A DNA stretch of 64,000 nt from Cytospora piceicola (lineage: Eukaryota > Ascomycota > Sordariomycetes > Diaporthales > Cytosporaceae). Made by a program: the position numbers and the translations under genes. Location of the stretch: the NCBI GenBank assembly GCA_023375675.1, contig JALQBC010000023.1, forward strand, positions 496,001 through 560,000. Reading direction: 5' to 3'. Within the stretch, counting starts at the first letter, position 1. Each line of letters opens with the position of its first letter. The notes beneath the pieces are model-generated. The model was not told the origin of the DNA. It saw nothing but the letters and a program-made list of their open reading frames with translations, and made no database searches. Below are positions 21,338 through 33,100 of the stretch, piece by piece.

Positions 21338-23887
21338 ATGGCGGAAGAAGATGACCATGCACTGCCCACAGCGAAGGAAGCATCGATTGACACTGCCGGG
21401 TCTCGCAAGGCCTGGATAAGATACCGAACAGAACTATGTGATCGACACACACACGAAGTGCTTCATTGTGTCAACTCGGAGAAGCCAGAGCCGGTTAAAT
21501 TCCAGCGTACTGACTACGAGCCAACAATTGAACTTGTCACCAGGTACACAGCAAGGGACTTCGATGCAAAACAAGGAGGTAGCGAAATCCAGACGTCTGT
21601 GCCAGCTCCTATTATCGGTGCCGCGCCGTCCTATTCTCTTCGCATATACTCCCATGCCATTATCAACGCTCTTCAATCAGTGGTCACATACTATCCCGGT
21701 CAAGATCTCTCAGGGACAGTCATTACGATAAATTGGCCTTACCCCATCTTGGTTCATCACTATGAGCATTTACGGGGGTTCAAGGCCATGTGTGAGACTA
21801 AGGAGCCAAAGGAGCTCTGTGTACGCGAAAGACATGCATCCGAGCACATTGGCCTCCTTCTTCGCTTTCTCGATGATAACATCATGGAGCGAGTGAGAGA
21901 GGAGGAGGAACGACTGCAGAGAGGCTTCTGGACGTACGAAAATCTATGGCTATTCTACAAGCCGGGGCGCACGATCATCAATCGGAACATTCACACCTTG
22001 TGGAGACCCTACGTTGTATCCTCGATCTCTGGCGGTGTGTTCGAAAATCCACCGACACCATGGTTGATGAAGGGATGGAAGTTGGCATTCGATGGCGAAT
22101 GCATGGGTAGAATCGAGTACGAGATTCAGACGCGAGCATTTGACGGAGAGCAATATATGCGTGACGACACCCGTTTCATAGATGACAGGGACAATATCGA
22201 AGATCATGAAGCAGAAAAGCTAATTCGTAATGGGGAGAGGTATTGGAAGCTTATGAGGAAACAATGCAAGCATCACAAAGGGAAGTCCATGGATTTCCCG
22301 TATAACGAGGTAAGATAGCACCCAGCCACCCTCTTTGATACTACCAAGGTTTCGTCTGTCTGGTACTGACGCTAAGTAGATCGACGGTCTGGTTATGACC
22401 GATATGAATAGTTTCTACGCAACGTACCCTGGGTCGCAGCCACATCTTTTAGGAGATGGTGATTACAGGCGATGGTCTTCAGATTGCACATGCAGTGTCT
22501 GCGCGCAACAAACATTGCATAGCGGCGGAACAGTTGCTTCTGTTTTTGAGAAATACGACAGTATTACCCTTGAAGACTGGGATGACTTAACGCGACACAT
22601 GTATTTGCTATGTCCCAGTCATATACCAGCATATGTGTTCAAATTGCGGAGCTGGGGTAAGTTCATCGGTATCATCTCGAGTGTCGTCGCTAGGCATAGA
22701 AAGCCTTACTGAATCCGTTCTCCTGCAGAGACACTCCACGTGGCCAATCTGGACGAACCGGCATTCCAAACCAATATGATCGACAGTCTGGTCATGGAGC
22801 AGGGCCGTGTGAAGACCCTCAAAGCACTGGCCAGTAGCTACATTCGCGTCAACCAGCACGGCAAGCCCATGGAGCATGAACCCTGGGCAGCAGATTTTGT
22901 CAATGGTAAGGGAAGTGGGTTGACCTTTCTACTCCACGGCAAACCTGGTGTAGGAAAGACAGCAACGGCGGGTAAGAGCGATCTTCCCGGGACACACCTG
23001 GGTAAGCAGTTGCTGATCCCATAATACGCAGAATCCATAGCGGAGTTCACTCGAAGGCCGTTGATGAGTTTAAATACCACCGACATTGGCACAAACCCTA
23101 ATTTTGTGGAACAGAACTTGACTAGCAGCTTCAAAACTGCTAGGAGCTGGGGTGCTGTGTTACTCATAGACGAGGCCGATATATTTATGGAAAGGCGGTC
23201 ATCGCAGGACTTGCAGAGAAACAGTTTGGTCGCAGGTGAGTCTCGGTACCTGCCATGCAACTGTCTCGAGTACTCACTTCCTCCAACCCTTAGGCTTTCT
23301 CAAAGCGCTCGAGTTTTATGATGGGATTCTCTTCCTAACAACCAATCGTGTTGGGGCTTTTGATGTACATCTGATCCCACAACTGAGAATTGTCATGAAA
23401 CACCACTAACTGCGTGGTCTTTCCAGGACGCTTTCATTTCCAGAATTCATGTCCAGCTCCTATACAAAGAATTCACAGAGGAAGAACGCCAGAAGATCTG
23501 GATGACCTTCGTACACAAGTTGAACAGGGATCGGGGCAAGTATATACGACTTAGCATGGACGCGAAGGACTACATCAAGGGTAAAGAAGTCCAGGCTATC
23601 AAGTGGAACGGGAGAGAAATACGAAATGGTTAGTGAATATGTGACTTGACATGATACAACACTGGACCCTGCGGACACTAACATGCTATGCAACAGCTTT
23701 CCAGACTGCCGTCTCACTGGCGGAATACGAGGATGAGCGAGATGATGAGGGCAAAATCCTCCTAACGGATGAGCATCTGAGATCCGTGGTCGGGCTTTCG
23801 AAAGACTTCAAGACTTATCTGGAAGAACTGCATAAAGCAGACGAGGAGAAGCGCGCCAAGAAACGATTTGAGAGGCTTGATGTCTAA
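21338..23887 (+). CDS. AAA+ ATPase with DUF7025 N-terminal region, 7 exons
   Basis: Exons 21338-22309, 22380-22656, 22729-22971, 23032-23235, 23294-23364, 23427-23628 and 23697-23887 give 719 residues. The first 430 residues match the layout of fungal DUF7025 proteins, including LLLRFLDDN and an NLWLFYKPG stretch before a small beta domain. The AAA core is complete: Walker A GKPGVGKT at 487-494, Walker B LLIDEAD at 541-547, sensor-1 LTTNR at 580-584, and a candidate arginine finger in ISRIH at 593-597. The C-terminal lid helices end in a Lys/Glu-rich tail. The protein is probably a hexameric, nucleotide-driven remodeller, cellular target unknown. Introns are 57-72 bases with good GT/AG ends; intron 5 has a CACTAAC branch site. 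It sits head-to-head with the DUF7708 gene. Family confident, role open. Confidence 0.88.
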
Positions 23888-25559
23888 ATTTACACATGCA
23901 AGCAAACAGTCTGTCTGTCATTGACTCCCTGGCAAGTATTGCGCTAGTTTCAATGTAGTTGGGTTTACTTCTTTTGGTAATGAAGGGGGGAGGGGTGATA
24001 TCTAGGGTTTCATTTCTTCGTCTTCTTCTTTCTTGATCTTTGTATTTCTTTTTTCTTTCTATAGAACCAGATTGAACCATAGCCACAGCAGAAAAGGGTC
24101 TCAGATCATACGAACATTAAATCTCCAATCTACTTTCCGACAGGCGAAAGCCCGTTCAGTCCAATGAAATACATAGACACAGATTTACAATAGATGCCAG
24201 GCGAATATGAAACATTTATGATCCAGAGAATTTGAGGTTGCCAAACGTCCAGAAACGATAATTTGGGTACAAGTTGACCGGGCCAGCAGGACGGATTATA
24301 TCTTAGTCCTCTGATCTGCCGACTAATCACTCCGCTATTATCACGAAATCCTATGATTGTAAACAGCTAGCCGGTACCTACAAATGGCCCTTCAACAGCT
24401 GGCAACGCCTATGACTGACTACCTAGGTACCCTAGGGTAGTCAACATTTTATGTGTAAGTGGCTGGTCCACGGCAGACGACATATACAATTTTGCCCGTG
24501 CTAGAGCCGCGGAATTGCTGCTTATGCAGCGATGCAGTATCCTCAGTAAGTACCTAATTAGTACATATCTATCATTACTGGCTGAGTTACAATGGGGCAA
24601 AGAGAATTTATGAAATGCTGTTGCAGTTGCTCTTTTACATGCCGTCAGTATGTTAGTGTTTCACCTAGGCAGAGTTCGGGGCAACATCCACACTTGTATG
24701 GCCACTCACTCGTTTGTGTATAAACCTGGGTAACTAAGGATATATTCTTTCAGCTACCTGCTCACCATATCTTCCGTGCTGTATCATGATGAGATAACAA
24801 ACAACAAATGGAAGTTGGTCCTAGACAGGAGTCTGCGCGAGGATGATAAGACACATTAGAGGCGTATTGGGTTGCATTTGCCCCCGATTGAAGAGTACCT
24901 AACACGTATCCCTAGTGGGCTCAAGTACTTTCAAACCTGTCGTAGAATCCGACGGAATAAGACAAATACAATACAGGCGCATTGTCTCCACAGTCCTTTG
25001 TTACTCGTGACCACCGACACTCTTCTTCCCCTCCCCTTCCTTACGTGAGACTACCCAGTCAGGCCACAACGCTCATGCTGTACGAAGGTCACGATGAGTA
25101 GAATGGTGGGCGAGATGAGAGGGAATAATAGAAACAATAGGCAAATGGGTGAAAGTCCTTAGTATTAGAGGTGATAGTTTAGGTAGTGCCTAAGGGAAGG
25201 GAAGGCCCCTATATATATTTGTTTAGGCAGGTCGACCTAAGGGCAGTCATGTGACCTAGTAGGCCTAATATCATTAATTATCTAGATTACTAGAATCTTC
25301 GATATAGCGTCGCAGCCTAACACATGCCCAAACTAAATAATAGGGAACCGGCACAATAATCCTTAAAGGCTTCCACGGCTTCCAGGTCTAGCCAGCTTCG
25401 CCAAGTCTGGGGGAGCAGACAGCATTCCGCAAGACTCCAACGATGCAGGTGGGCAAACAAAAGCGTGAAGTATCTTACTATAATTACATCTTGCTACACC
25501 AGAAAACAGAAGGTACCTTATATACGTCTTACCTCTATCTTCCTATCTACCCGTAACAC
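23888..25559. other. Gene-poor spacer after the AAA ATPase gene
   Basis: Bases 24000-24062 are pyrimidine-rich and probably 3' UTR. A palindromic CTACCTAGGTACCCTAGGGTAG lies at about 24419. An AT-rich stretch spans 25200-25360. No gene is seen. Confidence 0.45.
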
Positions 25560-25689
25560 TGAACAGTCACTCTCCGGCTGTGGTGCGACCGTCAATATTC
25601 GTGCGGCAGATACAGCCGGCGCCGGCAACCCGAACTGTGCGCCTACACTTCTGTCTCTGCCGTCTCTTCATACAAGCCTTCAAGTGCCG

Positions 25690-26640
25690 GTAGCAGCTTG
25701 AATCTAACGGAGAGGTACGTGGTGATGTGGATAAGTTTATCATCGAAAACGTCCTCATGGAGCATATGAAAGACGAGCTTCAAGCCCTCTCCGGCCTCAG
25801 TGAATCCTCGGACGACACCATATGACAGGTATCAGTCGTCATCACTAGTCTAGGCCTTCCGGTAATATGGACAGAGCGAATTAAACACCAAGGCTCTCGC
25901 GCGAAAGGTAGGTTGTTCTGTAGTTTCGCACCTGGCCTTGTGCCAAGGCCGCGGATGAGGAATTAGTACCCACTCATGGTTCTTTGAACGGCTAGTTACC
26001 TGAAGAAGATAGTCCAGGTGCTAAGAATATACCCCTACCTGCGGAGCTCGAGGCTGACGTGCGCAAGAGGCTGGGAACAATGCTGGGCCGTCCCATCATC
26101 GAATTCCTAGTAAGGCATATTGTGGCCAAGGTTCCATGATTGGTCTCACTCATCTACCACGTCGAATACTTGGAAACCTTCCGCCCCCCCGCCTTCCAAC
26201 CCAACACTTACGACTCCCGGCGCTGCAACAGGATAGACAAACTCCTACATCCGCCTGGTTTCCTCGCCAAGTACCAGAGATGGTGGAGTTTTGACAGGAT
26301 ATACTCAGTTGGCGACATCTGGAGGTCGAGTTGATCATCTTCTTATGGATATGCTACCACGCCTCACAGTTCCTCCCTTCACCCGTCTGCACCATCGACA
26401 GAGTCAATGGCGCGCCTCGAGCCGACATTCGCAAGTCGTGCGAAGAGGTTATCGACGCGCTGGCCTCGACGTATATGCAGCTGGACTGGTGAAGGTCCCT
26501 GGTAGGCTTGCAGCATATCGCCTTTGCCGACCTGACATGCATACGCGTGAGTTGGATGAACGTCTTCTAGGAACATATCAGTTGTGCTACGCGCGTGGCC
26601 TAGTAGCTCGGCCTTTATCTACCTAGGTAGACACTACCGG
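25690..26640 (+). pseudogene. Decayed gene, possibly C-terminal part of a fungal transcription factor
   Basis: Protein-like stretches occur in changing frames with stops between. One is NGEVRGDVDKFIIENVLMEH (about 25703-25762); another is ELEADVRKRLGTMLGRPIIE (about 26049-26108). A third reads CYHASQFLPSP, then ADIRKSCEEVIDAL, then a GLQHIAFADLT stretch (about 26350-26550). The last pattern resembles the end of fungal-specific transcription factor domains, but this is weak. At least two frame changes and several stops make an intact product impossible. Confidence 0.3.
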
Positions 26641-26884
26641 CTGGCCTACTGACTTAACGAGATCGAGAAGGGAGATGAGACGGCGAAAATTCCGGAACTC
26701 CTACATATAGGACTGGTCTACTCCTGTCTGAACCATACCTTAGCTCATCTTTTCCCAGGGTGTTAGAACTCTTTGAGATGGGTCTTATTTCCACAACATT
26801 CTGACCCTCCTAGGCAGCTGGTTATTAAAACGTCTACACCATATCCCCGTTCATACCTGATAACGGCCTAAGCGCCAATATAAT

Positions 26885-27140
26885 ATCCCGAACACGCCTC
26901 CTCCCCGGCATTAAAATCGACACTATAGTAAACGCACCTAATAACTTTACCGAACCTGCCCTCTGCGCCCGGCTCGCCCTGCTCTAGCGCCGCTAGAGCT
27001 TACTGCCTCGAGGCTCCAACACCTCCGAGCGTAACTACGACCTCGGGAGGCGGTAATAGCCGAGAAGCGCTCCGAACCTACTACCGTATATTCCTGTACC
27101 GTAATTCCCGCCTTTACCATCGCCTAGCCGTATAGGCAGT
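26885..27140 (+). repeat. Copy of the dispersed sequence also seen near 5 kb
   Basis: This stretch shares with about 4985-5225 an order of short blocks: an ATCGAC/ATCGAT segment, CTTTACCGA, GCTCGCCCTG, CGCC-CTAGAGC, CTCGAGGCTCC, a GCGGTA block, ACCGTA, and the GGCAGTAG end. Both are too broken to code for an intact protein. They are relics of one repeat family. Confidence 0.45.
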
Positions 27141-27275
27141 AGAATTAGTTCCCGAACCTGGCCGACCGTCCTGCCACAGTACCCTATAGCTTTGTTGATA
27201 CTCTAGATGTTGATGGGGGTGGGAATGGTGAAGCAGGAATGCAGAGGCAGCAAGGGACAGCCGAAGCGACTGATT

Positions 27276-27377
27276 GAACGAAGCCACTGTTTGAATGAAG
27301 CCACTGTTTGAATGAAGCCACTGTTTGAATGAAGCCACTGTTTGAATGAAGCCACTGTTTGAATGAAGCCACTGTTT
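27276..27377. repeat. 17-bp minisatellite, 6 copies
   Basis: The unit GAATGAAGCCACTGTTT is repeated six times without gaps. The first copy has one change (GAACGAAG...); the other five are identical. It lies about 210 bases upstream of the broken DHA2 transporter. Confidence 0.9.
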
Positions 27378-27589
27378 GAATTGCTGATTGTGCCGAGCAT
27401 CCTCATGGCCAACTCTCCGCCACCGCTACCGACAACACCATTGCGGCCAATATCCAGCCTGCCATGATCAAAGGGTTTGAACCACTCGAGTAGCTCGCCT
27501 GGTAGGGCAGTCAAGCTTGCTGTGTGTATCGGGGGCTAATCACACACGATACAGGGGGCACCTCTACGCGCACTTTAGCAGCAGGTGAA

Positions 27590-28490
27590 CCATTTGCTTG
27601 AGCTTCGTCGTCTTTACTATCGGGTGCGCTGTGGCTGGGAGTGTGCCCATGATGGACACCCTGATCGTAGGATGTGCCATATGCGGTGTGGGAGGCGTTG
27701 GAATGTGAGTTCCAGCCTCGTTTGCCATGATCTCGTCGTCACCTTGTTTGTTCCTCCTTTACACATAGGACCAATACTCACACATCTCCTTCTGCGGGTG
27801 ACTTGGCTCCATATTCCTCTTGATACAACTGACGACAGATCAAGAGCGGCCGCTATACCTGACCTTGACGGCTTCATTTTCGGCACGGGAATCGTGCTAG
27901 GGCCCATCATCGGCGGAGCCTTTGCTGCAAGCAATGCTACCTGGCGCTGGTCATTCTACCTTTGGGTGTTCACGCATCCCGTTCAAGTCTGCTACTCACT
28001 TACCTTGATAATATACTAACATCCAAGTGCAGCAACCTCGTGGTCGGCGGCTGCTGTGCTCCAGTCTACTTATTCCTCCCGCCGACCCTCACTTCGCGTC
28101 CTGGCCAGACCCAGGTGTCATCAAGTAACGAGCTCTCCAGATTGATTTCTTTGGACTTACTCTCGCCATCGGCCTATATGTCTCCATTCTCATCGCGAAA
28201 TCCTTTGGCGGGTTCTTACATGCTTGGAACTCGAGCCGTGTAATCGCCCTTCTCGTGCTGGCATTCGTACTCCTCTGGCTAGTCCTTGCCCAGCAGCACT
28301 TCGTCTTCGGCACAACCCGCAAGTACCGAGGTCGAGGACTATGCTCGTGCTATTCTGGGAAGTCGACTGATGCGCCACCTGCGTCTTCGTCCCTGTCTAC
28401 TTCATCCTCCTCTACTTCCAGTACGTCGAGTCCGACAACCCCATCCATGGATCCTGACGGGCGTGCACATGCTCCGCGGCGTGGCCTTCC
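27590..28490 (+). pseudogene. Broken DHA2-type MFS drug transporter
   Basis: Fragments in different frames line up in order with the middle of fungal DHA2 (14-TM) drug:H+ antiporters. First comes a helix with TIGCAVAGSVPMMDTLIVG and GVGGVGM (27605-27702). Next is LDGFIFGTG, then GPIIGGAFAASNATWRWSFY (27865-27960); an intron-like GTGTTC...TGCAG lies at 27966-28033. Then comes NLVVGGCCAPVYLFLPPT, and IDFFGLTLAIG followed by AKSFGGFLHAWNSS. The last piece holds FVPVYFILLYFQYV (about 28387-28428). The N-terminal helices and most of the C-terminal half are missing, a stop lies near 28125, and at least one frameshift occurs near 28360. The gene is not functional. Such transporters often sit in metabolite clusters. 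Confidence 0.7.
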
Positions 28491-29795
28491 AGTCCGTTAT
28501 CGGCACCACCACTTTACGAGTCTGAGTTACCTTAGGTACCAGTACATATTGGGCTAAGAATCCGGTCACTAGAATCTGGTAGCTGTCAGTATCACATAGC
28601 TCAAAGTAGAAGCAGTGATACTTAATGCCAGCACACTCATACTCCTCAAAGCCCTATATAAATACTTGCTAAGTTCACAGCTAAAGCCTTGATCAAATCT
28701 TAAACATCCTTACTATATAATGATAAAAGAAGAACAGAACTATAAACCTACAACACACTATTAAAGAGTAACAGAAACTTTGGCTACTGTTCTGAGAGCA
28801 GCCTTACGAGGTGACTCTCAGACTTGCTGCTTCGTCGAACATCTCAAGACTTGGACGGTATTTCGAAAACTACACGTAGTATACTATCCATGTACGCGTT
28901 GATGTATGTAAATGTCCAGTCTCATTATAAATAACTACTATCGTACCCGGTTCCACCATATCCACCAACCCACGTGTGTACCATCAATCCAAGCAGGGCC
29001 CCCGGGACAGGATATCATGAGCCATAGTGAGTGCAAAGGAAATTTCTAGCGCGACATTGGTATATAGAAAGCAAGACCCTTTGTGATGATGGCACATGCA
29101 TCGAGGTGAACAAAAGGCATACAAACAAACAGTCGCTAACCGTGGCCATAGAAAAGCAGATCCGTAAAACTCCATGCAGAATGCAGAAAACAGAATGCCA
29201 AGATGCAAGATGCCAGGGTCGTGACGGCGCTTGCAGTTGTTTGTTGCACGCGGAACCCGAACCGCTGGGGTTGAAAGAAAAAAGAGCCGCTTCCCGCCTC
29301 CCGCTGTCCGACGGGCCGACCCCCGAGTCTCATGGTCTCTCCGTCTATTGTGTCCCGTCCGGTCTAGGTCTATCGTCTAGTTCTAGACAAATGTATAATA
29401 GTCTCGTCGATGTCTCCCTTGGTTCGTGTGCCGTGTAGCTGGTGAGCGACATCTACCAACTGCCGAGACATCTCCTGCATCGTGTATAGCATCGGCTCCA
29501 TTCCGTGTATATATGGTCGTTGCTTGTGGAGTAGTTTCTCGGGTCGTCTCGTTCGAGGTCGAAGGCCATTGCTCGCACCGGTTGGTTTAGCAGATGCGCG
29601 GGCAGTCGATGTTCTCGCCGGGGACCCTAGCACCGAGGAAGCTGCATGCACGCTTCATGCAGCAGCTGCATGTTGCATGTCATGTCGCATGCAGTTCAAA
29701 CAAAAGCCGACCATGGATGGCCCTAGGCAGCACCCATTCAAGGCCGATGATCGCAGCGGGCCAAAGTACGGGCACGCCTGTACTAACAACGTCGC
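28491..29795. other. Gene-poor spacer, AT-rich at its start
   Basis: AT-rich to about 28950, then balanced. Open stretches at 29031-29438 and 29482-29832 lack motifs; the latter overlaps the His-rich gene on the other strand and may cover its 3' UTR. A short palindromic TGCATGCACGCTTCATGCAGCAGCTGCATG lies at about 29643. Confidence 0.45.
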
Positions 29796-30182
29796 TCATT
29801 TCTTCTTGTCGCTCATGTGGTGGTGGTGGTGATGATGCGCATGCCCGTACTTGTGATACGCGTGTGCATGGCCGTGATGGCCCGCCGTCGTCTTCGCCGC
29901 CGTCATCGTCGCCGCCGGCTCGTAGCAGGAGCGGTTGCGCGTCCGGCCGCGGCGCTGCTCGTCCGAGTCGAAGCTGGAGCCGCTGTACCGCCTCAGGTCC
30001 TCCTCGTGCCAGTCGGACAGGGACTTGCCGCCGAAGGTGAGCTCGTCGTCCTCGATGGGGATGACTTTCATCCACTGTTCCTGGGCCTGTGCTGGCGCGT
30101 CGTAGACGTAGTGGAAGTATTGGTGGGGCGAGGAGGCGGTGGAGGAGTAGGCGCTACTCCGAGATGATTGTTGCGCGGACAT
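29796..30182 (-). CDS. Small His-rich protein of unknown function
   Basis: An intronless frame of 128 residues starts at ATG 30182. The N-terminal part is Ser/Ala-rich with an aromatic QYFHYVYD stretch, then an acidic segment (IPIEDDELTFGG) and a D/E/R-rich region. The end is strikingly His-rich: GHHGHAHAYHKYGHAHHHHHHHM then DKKK, suggesting metal binding. I know no matching family. Composition changes in blocks as in real fungal small proteins, and codon use is GC-rich in the centre. A pyrimidine-rich minus-strand leader lies upstream. It could be a metal-stress or membrane-associated small protein, but nothing proves this. Confidence 0.55.
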   Translation of the reverse strand: MSAQQSSRSSAYSSTASSPHQYFHYVYDAPAQAQEQWMKVIPIEDDELTFGGKSLSDWHEEDLRRYSGSSFDSDEQRRGRTRNRSCYEPAATMTAAKTTAGHHGHAHAYHKYGHAHHHHHHHMSDKKK

Positions 30183-33100
30183 TGTGGCGGGATTGTGTTG
30201 TGTTATATTTGTCGTGGAGTGTTGAAGGCACGGCCTGTTGTTGTGGTAGATGTTGCTGTTTGTTCCTCTGAGCCTGGTAAAAGAAAAAAGGAGACAGGTG
30301 ATGGGGAAGTTGTTTGTTGTTGTTGTGGCTTTTGCTCAGACAACTGGGAGAAGGCGGGAAAGGTCAGGTCTTTCAATGTGGTGTGGAGCCTGCTGTGGCC
30401 TGGAAGGATGGCCAGGCGGTGGAGTCGCGCGGAGGTTCGTGGAGGCTGAAAGTCCGTTCTAAACCTCAGCTACTGTGGGGTTGTGGGGTTGTGGGGTAAC
30501 AGGGTTGGGGGGGAAAAGGATGAGAAGGAGCTGTTCTAATGGGCCCACAGCTCTCGATATATATATAAATATAAATATCTCGAAGGATGTAGGTGGATCT
30601 GTACCAGTGATGATTGTGAAGTGCGTGCAACCCTCTTTTCGGATGCCAGAAGCGTGTGACGGGCAGGTGACTCCGGGATGTGAGACAGGACGTTGAATCA
30701 GATTCCAGATAACCAGGAGGCTGGCTGGCGTCGTATCGGTGTCAAGTGTCAAGTGTCAGTTGTCAAGCCCGAAGTCTTAAATTCTCAAGTCTTGTATTTG
30801 GTCACACACAACACAGAACCAGAAGACGGAGAAAAAGAGAGCAAAGCTGCAAAAGACGCGTCGCGGACTTCGAGTGTGGAGAAATGGGCCTGGAAAAAAG
30901 GGAACTATATCCCGAGGCGGAGTGCAACCTGGTTGATTCGCGATTGCTTGGTCGGACTCTGTATGATGGGCGGGCTTTGCGGGTTGCCGAAGTCTGGTGC
31001 AGATGGATGGTGTATCCAAACCAGGAAGGGTGTGATGGCTGTCTCGAGAATTTTGTGATAACTGACGTGTTTGTTTGTTGAGGGCAAATCAAGCTGTCAA
31101 GTTGACGCGATGCGACGATAGGATCCGATTGTATTTGCGGGGTGCAGATGCAAGCACTACACCTTCTTATGCACCGCTGTCGTTATTGGCAATTGCTGAC
31201 AGGAATAATCTCGATCGCGATTGGTGGGTCGTGGTGTTATTCGGACCGGATCGGGGCTTTGCAGGGCTTTGCAGGGCTTTGCTGGGCTTTGTTGAAAGAT
31301 GGCAAATGTTTGCGTTCAGCCGAGTGTGGAGATTGGTGTTTCTGTTGGCGGAAGTTGAGTTATTGTGGCTTGCGTTGATGATGGTTGTTTTCTTGATCTG
31401 TCTTGGAGGGCGGTCCGGGAAGTAAGACCAGGTGGCGGGTGTGCTACTAACCTGATATCCTTTCTAGCTGTTCCGTTCCAGGGTTGGTTGGGGTACGGGA
31501 TGTCAAGAGGGCAATCAGAAGAATAGCATTGAATATTCGCTGATGATTAAGATGAAGAGAGAAACACCGTGGCCGGCGGACGTGTAAAAAGTCAAAGAAG
31601 TGGAGAATTGCTGTTATGGGGATGAAAGAAACGGGATATCAGCCATATTCAAGGGGTGGCGGGACCGAGGAGTTGTTTTTTTATAAGTCGATTTTGCTAG
31701 GTAGAAAATCTCAAGACTTGGCGACAGCGATTAATGAGGCGTGCTCGCAAGGACTTCACTTGCTTGTCACTTGCTCGTTGAGGCCCAACCAGCGAACAGC
31801 TCACTCAATAATACACTCAATAATACATGCATGTACCACAAGAACATGCGGTATCTTCCTGGTCCAGCTGTCCTGCGTTTGCCGCAATACCAGCTGAGCC
31901 TGGGGAGTCTGAGCCTGAGCCTGAACGTGAACAAGTCACAAGCCAGGGGTGGTTGTTGTTGCCCGTGTTGCCTGACTGTTCAGGGGCTGATAGGTCCGAA
32001 ACCGAATCGTCGGTGTCAGATGCGTTAGTATACCAAGTACAGGCAGTACTTTGTTAGGTACAAAAGTACAGGAATAGGTCCAGGCTGTCACTGTACGATT
32101 GTCGGTCAATGCGCCGCCCGTCTGGCTTTCTGTCGCTTGAGCGAAGTGGGCCAATTGTATGATGGATGATGATCTTGCTGGCGTCCACGGGTAATACCAG
32201 AGCGATGTCAACATTCAGTCGGTCATCAACAGGGCAATGATGACAGAAAGGAAGGTCGGTCTAGATGGTCTTTTTGATGATATGTACAGAAGCAAAGCAA
32301 ATGACGATATCGGTCAGTGATTTACTTACCTGGGTATGTATGTACTCATGTATGCCCAGTCAACATCCCTGTCTATGCCAAATCACCAGGGCTGCTGCAT
32401 CGGAAGTGATGAACGCCGTCGCAGTGACGCTATCGCGGCGTAACTGTCCAGGCAATTCCCGGGCCATTGTTTTGAGGTTAACAGCCGCATTTCCACCGGC
32501 GCCCTCGGCACCAGCACAGCGGTACCTGAGTACCTTGGCGGGGAAGGTGGGGGGGGGGGCGATTTTTCTTGGCTTGTCCTTTCCAAGATTCCGTGGATGT
32601 ACCCTAGGGTATCGATCGAACATTTTAAACAGACGTAATTTTGCCCTTTTCTGTCAGCTTCTCAGGCTTCTTTCTTCACAGCTGTCCAGAACGATCCCAG
32701 CTAAACCTGGTTGAATCGCAATTTCATACTTCCCTAGCTGGCCCCTGAACGGATGCCCACAGTAAGTATGCAAGGGCGAAAGATTTATCGAACTTTTGGT
32801 AAATCACAGTTCAGGTCGGCCTTGTTGGGTAACGTCGATTCGATCTCAGCCAACAAGACACGTCCGCTATTTTGGGCCTCAAGGATTGATACTGCTGCTG
32901 CCAATCCGGCGGTGTGGCGTTGCGGGTATCACTGGGGCCCCTGATATTCTGAAGTACGTGCATAAGTACAAGTACCGAAGTATCTACAAGTGTGGGCTGT
33001 AACGGTGACGCCATCACTGTTACTCCTTTTGCCCCAGGTCTTGAATGATCTTCCTTCCATTGTCACCTTGTCACCTTATAAATGAGGCCACCATCGCCAC

